A stretch of 64,000 bases of DNA, from the NCBI RefSeq assembly GCF_003086355.1, contig NZ_CP031733.1, positions 1,302,001-1,366,000 of the forward strand, in the 5' to 3' direction. This document shows, in pieces, positions 9,715 through 20,434 of this stretch. This stretch comes from Streptococcus chenjunshii. GTDB taxonomy: Bacteria > Bacillota > Bacilli > Lactobacillales > Streptococcaceae. The notes below the pieces were generated by a model, which was given only the letters and a program-made list of their open reading frames with translations, ran no database searches and was not told the DNA's origin. Within the stretch, counting starts at the first letter, position 1. Each line of letters begins with the position of its first letter. The position numbers were made by a program, and so were the translations under genes.

Positions 9715-10599
9715 TCAAATAAAAACCTTATGCGGTTTATAAAGTCCGTTGCCATATGCCGTTAAAACAGCAGCGAGCTTTCCTCCGTAAAATCCCGCTA
9801 AAAGCTCTTCTTCTCTTTCCAAACGAATCTTACGTCCGTAAGCAATTTCGGCAGTTTCTTTCTGACTTAAGTCAGCAGAGGGTAAATCCAGCACACCATA
9901 TTCCAGCGGCAGCAGAAAAGAATAGTCTTTCTTTTCCGCATATGCCTGAATTTCTGACAATGTAAAGGCATCCTGCAGCTTTAATCCAGCAGAGGCGGTC
10001 CGCTCAAGAAAAGACATGTGGCTGGCATAGCCTAATTTTTCCCCTAAATCAACGGCTAAAGTCCGTACATAAGTCCCCTTGCTGCAGCTTAATTTAAAGT
10101 GAAACGAGCAGCAGTTATCTGCAAAATGCAGAGGGCTGGTGCGGATAAAATCATAAACAGCAACCTGACGAAGAGGACGCTCAACCTCTTCTCCTCTGCG
10201 GGCATAGTCGTAAAGTTTACGCCCCTTAACTTTGACAGCCGAGTACATCGGCGGCCTTTGCATAATGCTGCCTAGGAAGGACCGCATAGCCTGATCGACA
10301 GCTTCCTCAGTCAGATCCGAGGATACGGGGGTTCTGGCTACTACCTCTCCGCCAGCATCCTCTGTAGTTGTTGAAAAACCAAGGGTTATTTGTCCCTGAT
10401 AAATTTTTCCGCCGTCTGTCATGTATTCAATAACACGAGTTGCTTTACCGACAGCAATCGGCAGAACGCCAACCACATCCGGGTCAAGCGTCCCGCCGTG
10501 GCCTATCTTTTTTTCCTGTAAAATTTGTCGAAGCCTTAAAACAGCATCATGAGAAGTCATTCCTGCTTCTTTTTTTAAATTAATAATACCAGTAATCAT
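9715..10599 (-). CDS. truB: tRNA pseudouridine(55) synthase TruB
   Basis: 294 aa. Motifs [38 protein letters not shown] (catalytic Asp in GGTLDP) and [20 protein letters not shown] are clear. It makes pseudouridine 55 in the T loop of tRNA. It is the first gene of the truB-ribF-spx-UPF0223-suhB-rsmF run. Confidence 0.96.
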   Translation of the reverse strand: MITGIINLKKEAGMTSHDAVLRLRQILQEKKIGHGGTLDPDVVGVLPIAVGKATRVIEYMTDGGKIYQGQITLGFSTTTEDAGGEVVARTPVSSDLTEEAVDQAMRSFLGSIMQRPPMYSAVKVKGRKLYDYARRGEEVERPLRQVAVYDFIRTSPLHFADNCCSFHFKLSCSKGTYVRTLAVDLGEKLGYASHMSFLERTASAGLKLQDAFTLSEIQAYAEKKDYSFLLPLEYGVLDLPSADLSQKETAEIAYGRKIRLEREEELLAGFYGGKLAAVLTAYGNGLYKPHKVFI

Positions 10600-10651
10600 A
10601 ATTTACATTATAGCTTATTTTTCACTTTTTGCCTATGTCTAATCCATTGAA

Positions 10652-10855
10652 AAGAAAGTGAGATAAAGATTGGGATATTGTCGCAACATGGCGCTTTCGA
10701 TTTTGCCGTCCCGCCTCCGCACAGTTGATCTGGAAGGTCAATGTCCCTTGTTCAGCAAGGGATGAGAACTTCCGCTGCGCCAAACTCATCTGTTTAAAAA
10801 GTAAAATGAGGCAGGGACTTTGGTCCCAGCCTCATTATCAATTGGATTTTTAAAC
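10652..10855 (-). repeat. Second repeat family, copy 1 (3' of gtf)
   Basis: About 190 bases downstream of the gtf stop match a second stretch at 48399-48592 through most of their length. Shared words include GCTTTCGATTTTG, CCTCCGCACAGTTG, AACTTCCGCTGCGCCAAA and the final GAGGCAGGGAC hairpin. It starts and is internally paired by GGGAT..CG / CG..GTCCC type inverted segments. Its gene-proximal end is an intrinsic terminator. It does not resemble the CAAGATACAAAG family. Confidence 0.8.
10806..10835 (-). terminator. gtf terminator inside the second repeat
   Basis: Minus strand ATGAGGCTGGGAC-CAAA-GTCCCTGCCTCAT followed by TTTACTTTTT. The stem directly follows the gtf stop. Confidence 0.75.
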
Positions 10856-13800
10856 TTAAGGATTGTAGTAAACACCTTCGCCGTTGCTGCCAAGGTAGAT
10901 AACATCGCCATTTGGCAGCGTAACCCAGCGATTGCGTACCTGTTCACCTGAATCAGCATCATAGTATGCCACTCTGCCGGAAGCCAGTCTGACGATATCG
11001 CCTTTGACCTGACTGCCGTCTGCATTAAAGTAAAGCCGTTGGCCGTTAATAAGCTGTGAACCGGTAAGAGCAGTCCCCGCTGAGCCGAAATAATACCAGC
11101 TGCCATCTGCAAAAACAAAGGTATTGACAGCCATATCACCTGAATCAGCATCATAATAATATTTGTTTCCGTTAGCATCAGTTACCAGATTTCCTTTAAC
11201 TTGACTGCCATCAGTATTAAAATAGAGAATCTGTCCATTAATCACTTGCGGACCAGTAACAGCATAGCCGTTTTCGTCTAAATAGTACCAAACATTATTG
11301 CCGGTTGTCGCAAACTTAGCATTTACCCGTTCACCCGAATTAGCATCATAGTAATAATTATTGCCGGCTTCATCTTGAGCAAAATTGCCTTTAACCTGTC
11401 TGCCGTCAGCATTGAAGAAAAGATTTTGTCCGTTAATAACCTGTGAGCCAGTAACGGCATAGCCATTGCTGTCAAAATAATACCAGACATTGTTGCCAGT
11501 TGTCGCAAAACGGCTGACTGTCAGCTCGCCAGAGTCAGGATGGTAATAAGAAAGACGTCCGCTGTTATCACTCACCAGCCGGCCTTTTACCTGAACACCG
11601 TTTTCATCGAAGTAAAGCCGCTGTCCGGCTATAGTCTGCGCACCTTTAACGGCCCGTCCCTGCGCGTTGAAATAATACCAATTATTAGCGCCTCGTTTGA
11701 TGAAGGTGTTGACGGCCATCGCTCCTGAATTCGCATCAAAATAGCGTATATTCCCGTCAGAATCCGTCACCAGTTCTCCTTTGATCTGATAGCCGTTTTC
11801 ATCAAAATATTGGGTAACGCCATTGACAGTAACTAAGCCCCGTGCCATCACACCGTCAGCATCAAAGTAACGCCACTGACTGCCAAAGGCATAGTAATTA
11901 TTGGTGTACATATCGCCCAAAGGACCGTAATAATACTGGTTCCCGTTACTGTCTTCATAGATAGCGTCACGTAACTGGACACCATTTGGCAGGAAGTAAT
12001 ACTGCTTATTGTCAATTATCTGTTTGCCGGTAGCCATATAGCCATTTTCATCAAAATAGTAATAATAGCCATTTTCATTGATAAAGGCATTCTTGGCTTG
12101 ATAGCCGCTTGTGGAATAGTAAATCATGCCTGTACCGTCATGGTAAAAACCAGTTACCCCTTCTTCACCTGTCAGTACTTTTGGAAGAAAGACTCCATTT
12201 TCATTCAAAGTAAAGTACTGGTTGCTGGCGACATCCTGAAGCACATAGTAAGCTCCTCGTCCAAGAATATTGGTTCCATTGAAGTATTCAGCCTTCCACT
12301 CTGTGATTTTGACTGATGGATCTATCCGCTGACCATTAGAAATTTGAACCCGTTCAAAGATTTCCGGATATGCAGCAGCCAGTTCATCCAAGAAAGCACC
12401 GCCATACTGCGCTTGATAATCATCACCGTTAGTTTTGCTGTTAACGACATACAGCCGTTCTTTGATGACCGAATCTGTGCGATAGGTTCCGAAATTATTG
12501 ACACGTGTTGCCGTGACAACCTCCTGTCCCGGAAGATTATAAATCTGATCCGGCACCCAGTCAGCAATCACCTGAATACCTTCTCTGTGGAGCGCTTTAA
12601 TAGCATTAATCAGATCTTCTTGAGAACCGTATTTATTGTTCTTGCTCATGGCAAGATCGTAACGGTCCTCAAAGGCATAGCCATTTAAAATAATAGAGTC
12701 TAAGAAAGAACCATCCTCAGATGACACATATTGCGGAGCTAATTCAAAAGAAGTTACTCCCCAAGATTTAAACAAGTCAGCATTTTCAGCAATTAATTTA
12801 TTGGTGTATTCTGCATCGGAGGTGACAAAATCTTGAAAATTGGAGAAACCTTCATAAATCAGCTGCGAATCCAAGGCTGCCGAAGTCTGGTAAACCTGAC
12901 CGTTCGCAGTCGCTTGATCGCTGGCAGCTACACGGACATCTTGATTTTCGGCTGCTCCTACCGGCACCCAAACGGCTAAATAACCAGATACCTGAACTTG
13001 GCTGTAGCCGGCAATATCATTAGCATCAAAAGTCAAATAACCGTTCTCATCTGTATACCGAACTAAGTTTGACGGAACATCACTGTCTTCTAAATAATGA
13101 GCCAAGCCGCCTTCTGTAGTCAGCAGTAAAGGACGGTAAGCCTGGTTGGCATGCGCCGCCCCCATATTGACGCGGACAGTATCCTGACTGCCGAGCTGTA
13201 AGTAAGGATTATTGCTGATTATGACCGCAATGCCCTGTGTCCTTGTTTCTTCGGTTCCCAAATCTGTCGCTTCCTCCGCTCCGGTACCGTAGCGGACCGA
13301 TGTCAAAACACCATTATAATCCCAAGCCCAATTTTCTCTGTCTTGTCCTTCAACATAAGTGATCGCCATGTCTTGGCCGCCAGCCACATATTTAATCCGA
13401 GCCTTCATCAGCGTCTCAAGGGCATCATAGTAAGGGGATTTAGTAGCCATGTACTGACCGTTATCAGTATACATATCCCCATAATAAACACGGGTAATCG
13501 TATCTTTATTGGTCAGCATCAGGGAGTAGGAAGCCGGAATATTGGTCTGCGTATATTTCTTATCGGCTGAGTTCATATCGGCATTGTAAATTTCGAAAGC
13601 CTGTTTCAACTCGTCCATCCCGATTCCTGTTAAACCGTCTGTATTAGGATTAATATAATCATTAATGATTTTGCCGATAACGGTTTGAACTTCACTATCA
13701 TGAGCCCGTATAAAGACATAATTAGCCATACGTTCAGTATATTTGCCTTCTGCCGAACGGTCATTCAAAATTGTTGTGATGGTCGGTTCTAAACCGCTGC

Positions 13801-15343
13801 GAACCTGCTCGCCGCTTTCGGCATCTGTAATTGGCCGAGCGAGAGCGTATAAAAGAGCATTGCGCAAATAATTATCAATCGGAAGCTGAGCGCCGCCAGT
13901 ATCAAGATTGTACTGGGGATCATTATCATTCCAAGCTTCCAAAATGGAGAGATGGTTGATAGCGTTGGCTTCACTGGCATCTACATTATAGTAGGCCTTA
14001 AAGTAATCAGAAGCAATCTGCAAAAGATCCGCGTTGACATTATCGACAGCATCAATCCGCACACCATCGAAGTTCGCTTCCGGATCATTAGCGACAATGG
14101 AACCGTAATTCATCAAATAATGCAGCCAGTTCAGCTGTTCTGCCTGAACGACAGGATTTGAGTTGTCAATATCATTGGCTAAAAGGAATTCATAACCTCC
14201 TGTAGGATCATCATCATCTTCAAAATATTTAGGGACCCCTGTCTGGCTGGTCGGTGTCCGGTTAAGAAGACGATAATCAGAATTAGCATAGGCTGTCAAG
14301 TCGCTGTTGCTGTACAGCAGGGCGCCGCCCTGTAAGTGATCTTTATCGCCTTCAGACGTATCGGACTCAGTGTTTTTATTCCAAATATCCTGTTCAATGA
14401 CAAAGGCATTCATAATAGAACGCAGCCAGTCAGCGGACTGCTGAGCAGCAATTCTAACTTCGATATTTTTTTGAACTTCCTGAGCAGCTGCTGTCAGACT
14501 GGCCTGATCCGTTTCATTTGTATAAGAGACACCTGTTCCCAAGCCTTGTGTATTCATATAATTTAAATAAGCCACTTGAATATCTTTACTTGGCCACCAA
14601 GTCATCAAGAGCGGACGGTAGTCGCTTTCAGTTGATGCCACCCAAGACTCGCCATTTTGGAGAATATACTGTGGCCGATACCATGAATCAGCAGTGATAT
14701 AATCATTGATCGTCTCAATACTGTCAGCACTTTCATTATAAACTTTGTTGTTTTCATTAAAAGCATTAATTAAATCCGACAGTCCTTCTTGAAACCAGTA
14801 GGCAGAAGACTCTGCTAACGCTCCTGTTTCAGCATCAAAATAGAGAATGCTGCCATTAAGGTTGAGCGCAAAATTTTTCTTAGCTGTACCATCTTCCTGA
14901 ATATAATATTGCTTTCCGTCAATCGTCTGGATATTAGCCGGATCTATGTCAGAACTGTCCGTTTCAGCGGCCGGATCACTTGCTACAGCCTGAACCGTTT
15001 GGACTTGCTGAGGAACTGCCTCAGCAGCCGGTTCTGCTGCTGCTTCAGTATTGTTTGCTGAATCAAGGCGTTCCTGAGACTGATTCTGGTCAGTAACCTG
15101 TTCGGCATTTTCACTGCCGGAAAGAGGGATTTCTGCTACTGCCTCTTCATCCGCTGAGGAAAGGGTAGCCTGCTCTTGGCTCTGCCCCTCATCTGAAACA
15201 GCGATCTCAGTTGCTGTCCCTTCTTCGTCCGCCTTAACCGTTAAACTGCCTGCCCCTAGAGCAAAAGGAAGCACAGCAGTTACAGCAATGAACACCCATT
15301 GCTTTTTGACTTTATGCATTTTATAATGTACTTTTTTTTCCAT
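10856..15343 (-). CDS. Secreted glucosyltransferase (GTF-I / GtfB-C type glucansucrase, GH70)
   Basis: 1495 aa from the ATG at 15343, with SD GGAGG; an upstream ATG 19 codons earlier lacks one. N-terminus [10 protein letters not shown] plus hydrophobic run is a KxYKxGKxW-type signal. A Ser/Glu/Ala-rich variable region follows. The circularly permuted GH70 barrel shows nucleophile Asp431 ([12 protein letters not shown]), acid/base Glu469 (LSILEAWND) and transition-state Asp549 (RAHDSEVQ). Residues from about 1080 to the end are Tyr-rich cell-wall/glucan-binding repeats. It polymerises glucose from sucrose into glucan outside the cell. The segment [21 protein letters not shown] resembles the water-insoluble-glucan (GtfB/C, GtfI) group rather than GtfD, as I remember these; linkage type is inference. 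Confidence 0.92.
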   Translation of the reverse strand: MEKKVHYKMHKVKKQWVFIAVTAVLPFALGAGSLTVKADEEGTATEIAVSDEGQSQEQATLSSADEEAVAEIPLSGSENAEQVTDQNQSQERLDSANNTEAAAEPAAEAVPQQVQTVQAVASDPAAETDSSDIDPANIQTIDGKQYYIQEDGTAKKNFALNLNGSILYFDAETGALAESSAYWFQEGLSDLINAFNENNKVYNESADSIETINDYITADSWYRPQYILQNGESWVASTESDYRPLLMTWWPSKDIQVAYLNYMNTQGLGTGVSYTNETDQASLTAAAQEVQKNIEVRIAAQQSADWLRSIMNAFVIEQDIWNKNTESDTSEGDKDHLQGGALLYSNSDLTAYANSDYRLLNRTPTSQTGVPKYFEDDDDPTGGYEFLLANDIDNSNPVVQAEQLNWLHYLMNYGSIVANDPEANFDGVRIDAVDNVNADLLQIASDYFKAYYNVDASEANAINHLSILEAWNDNDPQYNLDTGGAQLPIDNYLRNALLYALARPITDAESGEQVRSGLEPTITTILNDRSAEGKYTERMANYVFIRAHDSEVQTVIGKIINDYINPNTDGLTGIGMDELKQAFEIYNADMNSADKKYTQTNIPASYSLMLTNKDTITRVYYGDMYTDNGQYMATKSPYYDALETLMKARIKYVAGGQDMAITYVEGQDRENWAWDYNGVLTSVRYGTGAEEATDLGTEETRTQGIAVIISNNPYLQLGSQDTVRVNMGAAHANQAYRPLLLTTEGGLAHYLEDSDVPSNLVRYTDENGYLTFDANDIAGYSQVQVSGYLAVWVPVGAAENQDVRVAASDQATANGQVYQTSAALDSQLIYEGFSNFQDFVTSDAEYTNKLIAENADLFKSWGVTSFELAPQYVSSEDGSFLDSIILNGYAFEDRYDLAMSKNNKYGSQEDLINAIKALHREGIQVIADWVPDQIYNLPGQEVVTATRVNNFGTYRTDSVIKERLYVVNSKTNGDDYQAQYGGAFLDELAAAYPEIFERVQISNGQRIDPSVKITEWKAEYFNGTNILGRGAYYVLQDVASNQYFTLNENGVFLPKVLTGEEGVTGFYHDGTGMIYYSTSGYQAKNAFINENGYYYYFDENGYMATGKQIIDNKQYYFLPNGVQLRDAIYEDSNGNQYYYGPLGDMYTNNYYAFGSQWRYFDADGVMARGLVTVNGVTQYFDENGYQIKGELVTDSDGNIRYFDANSGAMAVNTFIKRGANNWYYFNAQGRAVKGAQTIAGQRLYFDENGVQVKGRLVSDNSGRLSYYHPDSGELTVSRFATTGNNVWYYFDSNGYAVTGSQVINGQNLFFNADGRQVKGNFAQDEAGNNYYYDANSGERVNAKFATTGNNVWYYLDENGYAVTGPQVINGQILYFNTDGSQVKGNLVTDANGNKYYYDADSGDMAVNTFVFADGSWYYFGSAGTALTGSQLINGQRLYFNADGSQVKGDIVRLASGRVAYYDADSGEQVRNRWVTLPNGDVIYLGSNGEGVYYNP
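10859..12110 (-). repeat. Tandem glucan-binding repeats inside the gtf gene
   Basis: The 3' third of gtf codes for repeated units of about 65 residues. Each combines [23 protein letters not shown], LYFNxDGxQVKG and [13 protein letters not shown] segments. Five to six near-identical units lie between about 10900 and 11750, and more divergent ones up to 12110. DNA identity between units is high enough for recombination to change repeat number. Confidence 0.85.
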
Positions 15344-15365
15344 AATGGACCTCCAAACTTTGTTA

Positions 15366-15379
15366 GAAAAACGTTTTTC
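15366..15379. promoter_or_regulatory. 14-bp palindrome in the gtf leader
   Basis: GAAAAACGTTTTTC is a perfect palindrome 23 to 36 bases upstream of the gtf start. It is placed where a repressor or a small attenuating hairpin could act. A TTAGAAT -10-like element lies just upstream on the minus strand. I cannot assign a regulator; the VicR and CovR sites known for S. mutans gtf genes look different. Confidence 0.4.
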
Positions 15380-15544
15380 AAACAAACAACATTCTAACAC
15401 GCTCTGTCAGATTTTATTTTGACAGACTTCTTTTAATTCGGTTACATTAGTTTGCGTTTTCGTTTCGCTCTAGACCTTTCGGTTTATAGCATTGAAGCGG
15501 TTTTTGGAGGACTGAGGTCTTTTTAAAAAAGTTTTTATCATCAA

Positions 15545-15572
15545 AAAAGACAGATAGCTTTACTGTCTTTTA
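15545..15572 (-). terminator. Terminator hairpin upstream of gtf
   Basis: Minus strand AAAAGACAG-TAAAGCTAT-CTGTCTTTTTTG forms a stem with a T run. It is the second of two hairpins after the DUF438 gene and would insulate gtf from read-through. Confidence 0.6.
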
Positions 15573-15609
15573 ACGCCGAATTTTAACTGTCCTTTCCAAT
15601 AAAAAGAAA

Positions 15610-15658
15610 AGGAGACAAACAAGCACAATTGCTGGAAAATCATGCCTGTTTGTCTCAC
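15610..15658. terminator. Terminator of the DUF438 gene
   Basis: GAGACAAACAAGCA and TGCCTGTTTGTCTC form a long stem directly after the DUF438 stop; on the minus strand it is followed by CTTTTCTTTTTATT. Confidence 0.75.
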
Positions 15659-15678
15659 TTTTTCAAAGCGATGCTTTT

Positions 15679-17010
15679 TTAGAGATCCCTCTTATAATCA
15701 CCGTCAAGGTCAAAGAAAGGCTGAATGTTTTGAACATATTCGAGCACCCCTTGGAAATCTCCATTGTCATCTCGTACAGCAGCATAGGTAACATAGACAA
15801 ACTTGTTCAAGCGCTCTGATTTGAACCACATTTCGACTTTATCACGCTGGCCGCTTCTCAGCAGTTCAAAGATTTTCTTTACTTTATCTAAAACTTTCGG
15901 CGGGTGGCACAGCTCAACATTACGTCCGATTTGACTTGGTGTGCGCTTAAAAATCATCTCTTCAGCTGGCACACTGTTATTGTAATATTGAAAAATATCA
16001 TCTTTGTTGACAAAAGTAATCTCAAAAGGAAGATGGTTAAGCAAGAGATCGGCTTGTTCAACCGACAGATACCCATTCCCGAAAGGCTGCGGTACTGTCC
16101 GATCCGCTGCTGTCTTTTCTTCTTTTGGTGTAAAGGTGATCGTAAACTGTCCTGCAGGTGTTTCAATAATCTGCGGCTTTTCTGCCGTTAGTTCTGAACG
16201 ACTGTCTGAATCAGCTTCAGACTGTTCAGCAGAAAAAGAGCTCCTGTCCGGCTCCCATTTCTCAGCCGGCTTGATGACAGCATAGCCATAAACATCACTT
16301 TCTTCAGCAACCGCCAGCCAGTCATCCTGCGTAAAAATCTCCAAAAGAATCATTAAAAGGATGGATTCTTCTTTAAAAATCATCTCTTCAAACTCTTTGG
16401 CAAAAACTTCAAATTTTTCTGATACTTCAGCTATATTAGCCTGAGGGAGCTGCAAGGCAAGTGTTTGTGCAGAGTCAAAAAGCTCCCGAATCTCATCATC
16501 AACTCCCCACATCACCTTAGGCGGTGCATCGTGGCCGTAAGATTCCATAATCGGGAAAAAGACTTTTTCTTTGCGCGTATAATGATTTTCAAACTGCCCT
16601 AAGAGCTGAAACTGGCGTTTGAGCCCCTTAATCAAGTCCGCCTGATAATTTCTGTTTTCAGGTTTTGTGTAATTCGCTATGATGCGCCGAATACGCAGCA
16701 AGGCAGCCCGCAGCGCTAAATTTTCATCTTTAAAAACTTTGACTGGATGGCCTTCCCGCTCACTGTCGGGCATCTCTACACCAGCAATCGCCCCTTTAAA
16801 AAGATTGGCATGAACATTGCAGAGGCTCATGACATCTTCAAAAGTAATTCCAGTATCAGAAGACATGAGCTCATGCTCCATCAGAGAAATTTCCAGAGCG
16901 GAAACGCCTGAGAAATGCTGATTGAAGCGTTCCTGAACCGAATCCGGGCTGGCACCGTGATGCAGATCCAGCAGAATATCTTTTAAGATCTCAATACGTT
17001 CAGCAGCCAT
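15679..17010 (-). CDS. DUF438 / hemerythrin / PAS domain protein
   Basis: 443 aa. The N-terminal 95 residues match the DUF438 layout. Residues about 100 to 240 form a hemerythrin-like HHE region with spaced His/Glu such as FENHYTRKEKVFFPIMESYGH and EEMIFKEESILL. After an acidic, low-complexity linker, the C-terminal 120 residues look like the PAS_10 domain seen in this family (ITFVNKDDIFQYYNN). Proteins of this type are thought to sense oxygen, NO or redox state, but no ligand is proven here. The start codon overlaps the stop of the DUF1858 gene (TAATG). Confidence 0.85.
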   Translation of the reverse strand: MAAERIEILKDILLDLHHGASPDSVQERFNQHFSGVSALEISLMEHELMSSDTGITFEDVMSLCNVHANLFKGAIAGVEMPDSEREGHPVKVFKDENLALRAALLRIRRIIANYTKPENRNYQADLIKGLKRQFQLLGQFENHYTRKEKVFFPIMESYGHDAPPKVMWGVDDEIRELFDSAQTLALQLPQANIAEVSEKFEVFAKEFEEMIFKEESILLMILLEIFTQDDWLAVAEESDVYGYAVIKPAEKWEPDRSSFSAEQSEADSDSRSELTAEKPQIIETPAGQFTITFTPKEEKTAADRTVPQPFGNGYLSVEQADLLLNHLPFEITFVNKDDIFQYYNNSVPAEEMIFKRTPSQIGRNVELCHPPKVLDKVKKIFELLRSGQRDKVEMWFKSERLNKFVYVTYAAVRDDNGDFQGVLEYVQNIQPFFDLDGDYKRDL

Positions 17011-17243
17011 TAGTCTTCTCCTATTACATCATAGCCATTAAATTCCAGAGTTTTTTTAATCTGATCCAAAGGGATTTTTGTCAGTTTAGAACCGTTTTTA
17101 AGGCTTGTTGCCTTCCCTAAAGTTTTAAGCATCAGCGGATTGGCCAGCGGTTTAAAACCTAAATCAATCAATATATCCTTGACCTCCGGATGCTCCTGAA
17201 TGGTCTCCGCAACAGGCTTCCTTAAATCTATTGTATTATTCAT
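17010..17243 (-). CDS. DUF1858 domain protein
   Basis: 77 aa, MNNTIDLRKPVAETIQEHPEVKDILIDLGF. The DLxxPVxExxxxxPEVxxILxxLGF pattern is the DUF1858 signature. It is commonly found fused or adjacent to DUF438/hemerythrin proteins, as here. Translation is probably coupled to the next gene. Function unknown; a partner role in the same redox or NO response is inferred from context. Confidence 0.82.
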   Translation of the reverse strand: MNNTIDLRKPVAETIQEHPEVKDILIDLGFKPLANPLMLKTLGKATSLKNGSKLTKIPLDQIKKTLEFNGYDVIGED

Positions 17244-17444
17244 AGAAATGACCTCTTATTTCACTATTTATCAGCTATAGCAGTCAGGAACAGTTCGCGC
17301 CCCAGATGTTCTCCGCAGTCATTTATTCTGCTTTTTTCAGTATTTTATGTCTCCTCGCTTTTAGCCGGCAAATTGTTATTTTGCTGTTCTGCTTCTTTCC
17401 TGAGTCTTTTTTTGGCGGTAAAGTGAGAGGGGCTGGGCTGAATT

Positions 17445-18203
17445 TTATATCATATTTTTCAAAAAGCTGCAGGCTAAATCCCTGACTGTCTGCCGCTGGC
17501 CCGTCTGTCCCGATAAATTGTGACCTGCACCTTCGAGCAAATGGTAGGAACTGTTTTCATAAACAGCCTTGTATCGCTCTGATGCAACTGGGGCAACAAC
17601 TTTATCCAAAGCACCATGTATCAGAAGTACAGGGCCTGAGTACTGAGCTGCCACTTCATAAATCGGCAACGTCTGGGCTGTTCTGAAATAATCTCCGCCG
17701 ACCTTAAAACCGTCTATTAGAATATAATCGGGGATATGGGCAGGGTCGTAAACCACGCCTTGGCACTCCCCCTTAATGGCATCATCTTTTAGCGTTGCCG
17801 CTGGTGCCATTAAAATCAGTTTAGCAATGATATCTGGAAAATATCCTGCCAGCATGCTGGCGACGACTCCGCCTTGTGAATGGCCAATTAGGTAAATTCG
17901 CTTTGCCTTTACCGTGTAGCGGGCATACTCTATTATTTTCAGACCATCTAGAATCTCACTTAAAACCGTCATATCCTGAAATCGGCCGCCACTGTTGCCG
18001 CAGCCGCTAAAATCAAAACGAAGGGTCGCTAAACCGGCTGCGTTTAAAGTTTGGACAAGATCATCTAATAAGGCACCCTTGCGGTAGCCTAAATCTCCCT
18101 TAAAACCATGCATTAAAACAGCAATCTCTTCATTTTCCACCTTATCAGTCCCCTCAAGCAGACCGAATAAACTTAAACCATCTCTTTGAATTGTTATTTC
18201 CAT
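17445..18203 (-). CDS. Alpha/beta hydrolase (acyl-peptide/feruloyl esterase type)
   Basis: 252 aa from the ATG at 18203, which has a GGGAG Shine-Dalgarno; 11 further upstream codons are open but lack one. Oxyanion-region HGFKGDLGYRKGALLDDLV, nucleophile GHSQGG, Asp in HGALDKVV and His in GAGHNLSG form the expected triad. Cytoplasmic, no signal. It is the last gene of the HsdS-like/ArAE/MptD operon. Substrate unknown. Confidence 0.85.
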   Translation of the reverse strand: MEITIQRDGLSLFGLLEGTDKVENEEIAVLMHGFKGDLGYRKGALLDDLVQTLNAAGLATLRFDFSGCGNSGGRFQDMTVLSEILDGLKIIEYARYTVKAKRIYLIGHSQGGVVASMLAGYFPDIIAKLILMAPAATLKDDAIKGECQGVVYDPAHIPDYILIDGFKVGGDYFRTAQTLPIYEVAAQYSGPVLLIHGALDKVVAPVASERYKAVYENSSYHLLEGAGHNLSGQTGQRQTVRDLACSFLKNMI

Positions 18204-18258
18204 GACTTTTCTGCTCCCGCATGCCTTATAATGCACTCATACGAGTAAAAGGCAGATG

Positions 18259-18834
18259 TTATTTTTTAAAATGCCGTAAAAGGGTATTGCCAATTAAACC
18301 GCCCAATAAGGCGGCAATGATGACACTGCCGAAAAGACTGGCAGCATTGCCGGCAGTAAAATCTAACATGACACGGTTTACATAGGCCATATCTTTTCCC
18401 TTATTTAAAAGATAATCGATATATCCCTGCCTAGATAGCCACATAGCCAGCAAAGGTGCTGTATTGCCCAGAGAAAAGACAAGATAAGACAGCTTATTTA
18501 AACGCGGAGACTGATACTGTTTCGACCAGGCAAGCAGGTCTGCCAAAAGAGCGAAGAGAGCATTAGGGAATACGGCCAAAATATAGTGCCGAGACAAGAG
18601 AAAGAAGAGTGAAATAAAAAGGCCGATCAGAGTAACCGATCCAAATTTTGGAACTTTCTCAAGCAAATGAAAGTACACCCAGCCCGCCAGCAAGGCTGTC
18701 ATAGCCGGCGCATAGAACATATTGGGACTGTGAAACAGCAAAATGCTGACCGCAGTCCCTAATCCAACACATAAAAAATAAAATAAAGCGTGTAAAATGG
18801 ATACTTTCAAGTCTTTTTTAGTCAAGTTAAGCAT
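18259..18834 (-). CDS. MptD / Trep_Strep family integral membrane protein
   Basis: About 191 aa from the ATG at 18834; an in-frame GTG five codons upstream is also possible. Five to six hydrophobic segments, N-terminal LTKKDLKVSILHALFYFLCVGLG and the AGNAASLFGSVIIAALLGGLIGNTLLRHFKK C-terminus are as in the family named MptD or Trep_Strep, whose members are regarded as possible substrate-binding S components of ECF transporters. No ECF ATPase is adjacent, so it would have to share the general ECF module. Confidence 0.6.
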   Translation of the reverse strand: MLNLTKKDLKVSILHALFYFLCVGLGTAVSILLFHSPNMFYAPAMTALLAGWVYFHLLEKVPKFGSVTLIGLFISLFFLLSRHYILAVFPNALFALLADLLAWSKQYQSPRLNKLSYLVFSLGNTAPLLAMWLSRQGYIDYLLNKGKDMAYVNRVMLDFTAGNAASLFGSVIIAALLGGLIGNTLLRHFKK

Positions 18835-18865
18835 TGTATTCACTTTCACCTATTTATTTGTTAGT

Positions 18866-19816
18866 TTAAGCTATTTCTTGATAGAAATCAACCTTGATTT
18901 GGATAAAGCGCTCCAAATCCTGCAAAAGCTGAAAAAGTACAGCTCTTCTTTCAAACTCCTGACGGGTTTTCGGAAGATCAGTCTGGCGAAAAAGCGTCAG
19001 CATCTGTTCTATATCCTCAATGAGAACGACGCCAGAATTTTTTTCGCTTAACTGATGAGCCGTTTCATGAAAAAGATGGGCCAGCAGACTGCTTTCCCTG
19101 CCTGCTAAATGACAGCGGCTGATATTAGCCGCCATCTGTCTCAGCAGCTTGTTTTGCTGCTGCCGCATTTCAAAATAGTGAACCTGATAATTGGTCTGCT
19201 GGAAAAGCTGGTTATGACGCTCCAAATAAACCAGACGCAGAGCCTGCTCTAAAGTCTCATCCAGCTGATTAATCAATTCCGCTTTGTTTTCCCCGCTGCC
19301 TGTCAGCAAAAAAGTTTCAAAACGGTAAAGAATAGCTTTCATCTGCACTTCTACCTGCTGATGAAAGGCCTGAATCTCCTTATTTTTAGATGGCATATAG
19401 AGATTAAAAAGCAGAGCTAAACCTGCTCCGATGGTGAAAAGGGTGAATTCTTCAGCTATCAGTTCCGGGGCAAGGCTTTTTTCTGCCAGCAAATGCATGA
19501 CTAAGACCGTGCTGGGAGCAATACCGGCTTCAAGATGCAATCGATAAGCTAAAAAAACATAAAAAAGAAGATAGACTGACAGGGCCCAAAGATTAAAACC
19601 TAAACAGCTGTAGGAGCAGACAGCCAGTAGAAAAGCCAGAAGAACCGACTGCAAACGCTGAAAAGCCATTTTCAAGGTCGATTTTCGTGTTTCCAAAACA
19701 CTTAATATAGCAATAATCCCTGCTGAGGAGGCATAGTGCAGACCAAATTTTTCAGCTAATACAATCGCAAATACAGCCGCTAAAACAATTTTCAAAGTTC
19801 TTTCCAGATGATTCAT
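18866..19816 (-). CDS. Aromatic acid exporter family (ArAE / DUF939) membrane protein
   Basis: 316 aa. Residues 1-150 contain about five membrane helices (RTLKIVLAAVFAIVLAEKFGL, GIIAILSVLETRKSTLKMA, the typical ArAE start). The C-terminal half is cytoplasmic and helical, rich in Gln and Leu, matching the ArAE_1_C domain. Members are considered efflux proteins for aromatic carboxylates by similarity to AaeB, but substrates of the streptococcal ones are not known. It starts 12 bases after the HsdS-like gene. Confidence 0.8.
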   Translation of the reverse strand: MNHLERTLKIVLAAVFAIVLAEKFGLHYASSAGIIAILSVLETRKSTLKMAFQRLQSVLLAFLLAVCSYSCLGFNLWALSVYLLFYVFLAYRLHLEAGIAPSTVLVMHLLAEKSLAPELIAEEFTLFTIGAGLALLFNLYMPSKNKEIQAFHQQVEVQMKAILYRFETFLLTGSGENKAELINQLDETLEQALRLVYLERHNQLFQQTNYQVHYFEMRQQQNKLLRQMAANISRCHLAGRESSLLAHLFHETAHQLSEKNSGVVLIEDIEQMLTLFRQTDLPKTRQEFERRAVLFQLLQDLERFIQIKVDFYQEIA

Positions 19817-19828
19817 AAGATTCTATTT

Positions 19829-20425
19829 TTAAAATAAATTTTTTTCAAGGTTAGTTCGCAGATACTGCCATTCCTGTGCAGCTCGGGATATTTTGCGTTT
19901 GTAGGCTTGCAGCCCCTGTTCGTAACGTCGGATTAGGTAGAGCTGTTTAACTAAAGGAATATGAGGTATTTCAATACCAAGAAGCTTTTCACGGCTGATA
20001 TTGATAACCTGTTTACCAGTATCAGCTTCATCCAGCAGGGCCTGACCGATCGCCGAGTCTAAAAACAGTTTAATATAGAGTCCTAAAACATCAGCTTTAG
20101 GGCGGAGAACCGTAATATTAGCAGTTGCAATAACGGGGCGCTTTTGTTCAGCAAAAACAGCTGTTTTCTTAAGCGTTCCTTTAGTAGCTACCAGCACATC
20201 ACCATCTTTTAGTAAATAGCGGGAAAGAGACTGCGGATCAGCCGTAAGCGCCTTTAAAGCAGAATAGTTAAGACCGGTTTCTTCTATATCACGCAGATTA
20301 ATAACAGCGATATTGCCGTCACTTTCAGAAGCTGAAACAGCTTTGCCTTTAAAACATTCTGCTGCTTCTTTCAAACTGATTTTGCTGATTGCTTTTTTTC
20401 TGTATGTTTCAAGAACTTCCTGCAT
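19829..20425 (-). CDS. Solitary HsdS-like specificity protein (single TRD)
   Basis: 198 aa, half the length of a type I restriction specificity subunit. ISLKEAAECFKGKAV is followed by a TRD-like beta region (GNIAVINLRDIEETG, DGDVLVATKGTLKKTAVF, ITVLRPK) and then GKQVINISREKLLGIEIPHIPLVKQLYLIRRYEQGLQAYKRKI, the typical end of a TRD with its long CR2-type helix. No hsdM or hsdR lies in this window. It is the first gene of a four-gene operon and sits behind a 36-bp perfect palindrome that overlaps the promoter. A DNA-binding, possibly autoregulatory role is inference. Confidence 0.75.
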   Translation of the reverse strand: MQEVLETYRKKAISKISLKEAAECFKGKAVSASESDGNIAVINLRDIEETGLNYSALKALTADPQSLSRYLLKDGDVLVATKGTLKKTAVFAEQKRPVIATANITVLRPKADVLGLYIKLFLDSAIGQALLDEADTGKQVINISREKLLGIEIPHIPLVKQLYLIRRYEQGLQAYKRKISRAAQEWQYLRTNLEKNLF

Positions 20426-20434
20426 AAGCTCTCC

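Noticed and set aside
10856..11180. Long open frame overlapping the gtf 3' end in another frame
   Set aside because: It arises from the low-complexity tandem repeats of gtf; no start signal.
19829..20425. Remnant of a complete type I restriction system
   Set aside because: No hsdM or hsdR fragments nearby and the gene is intact within a tight operon with unrelated genes.
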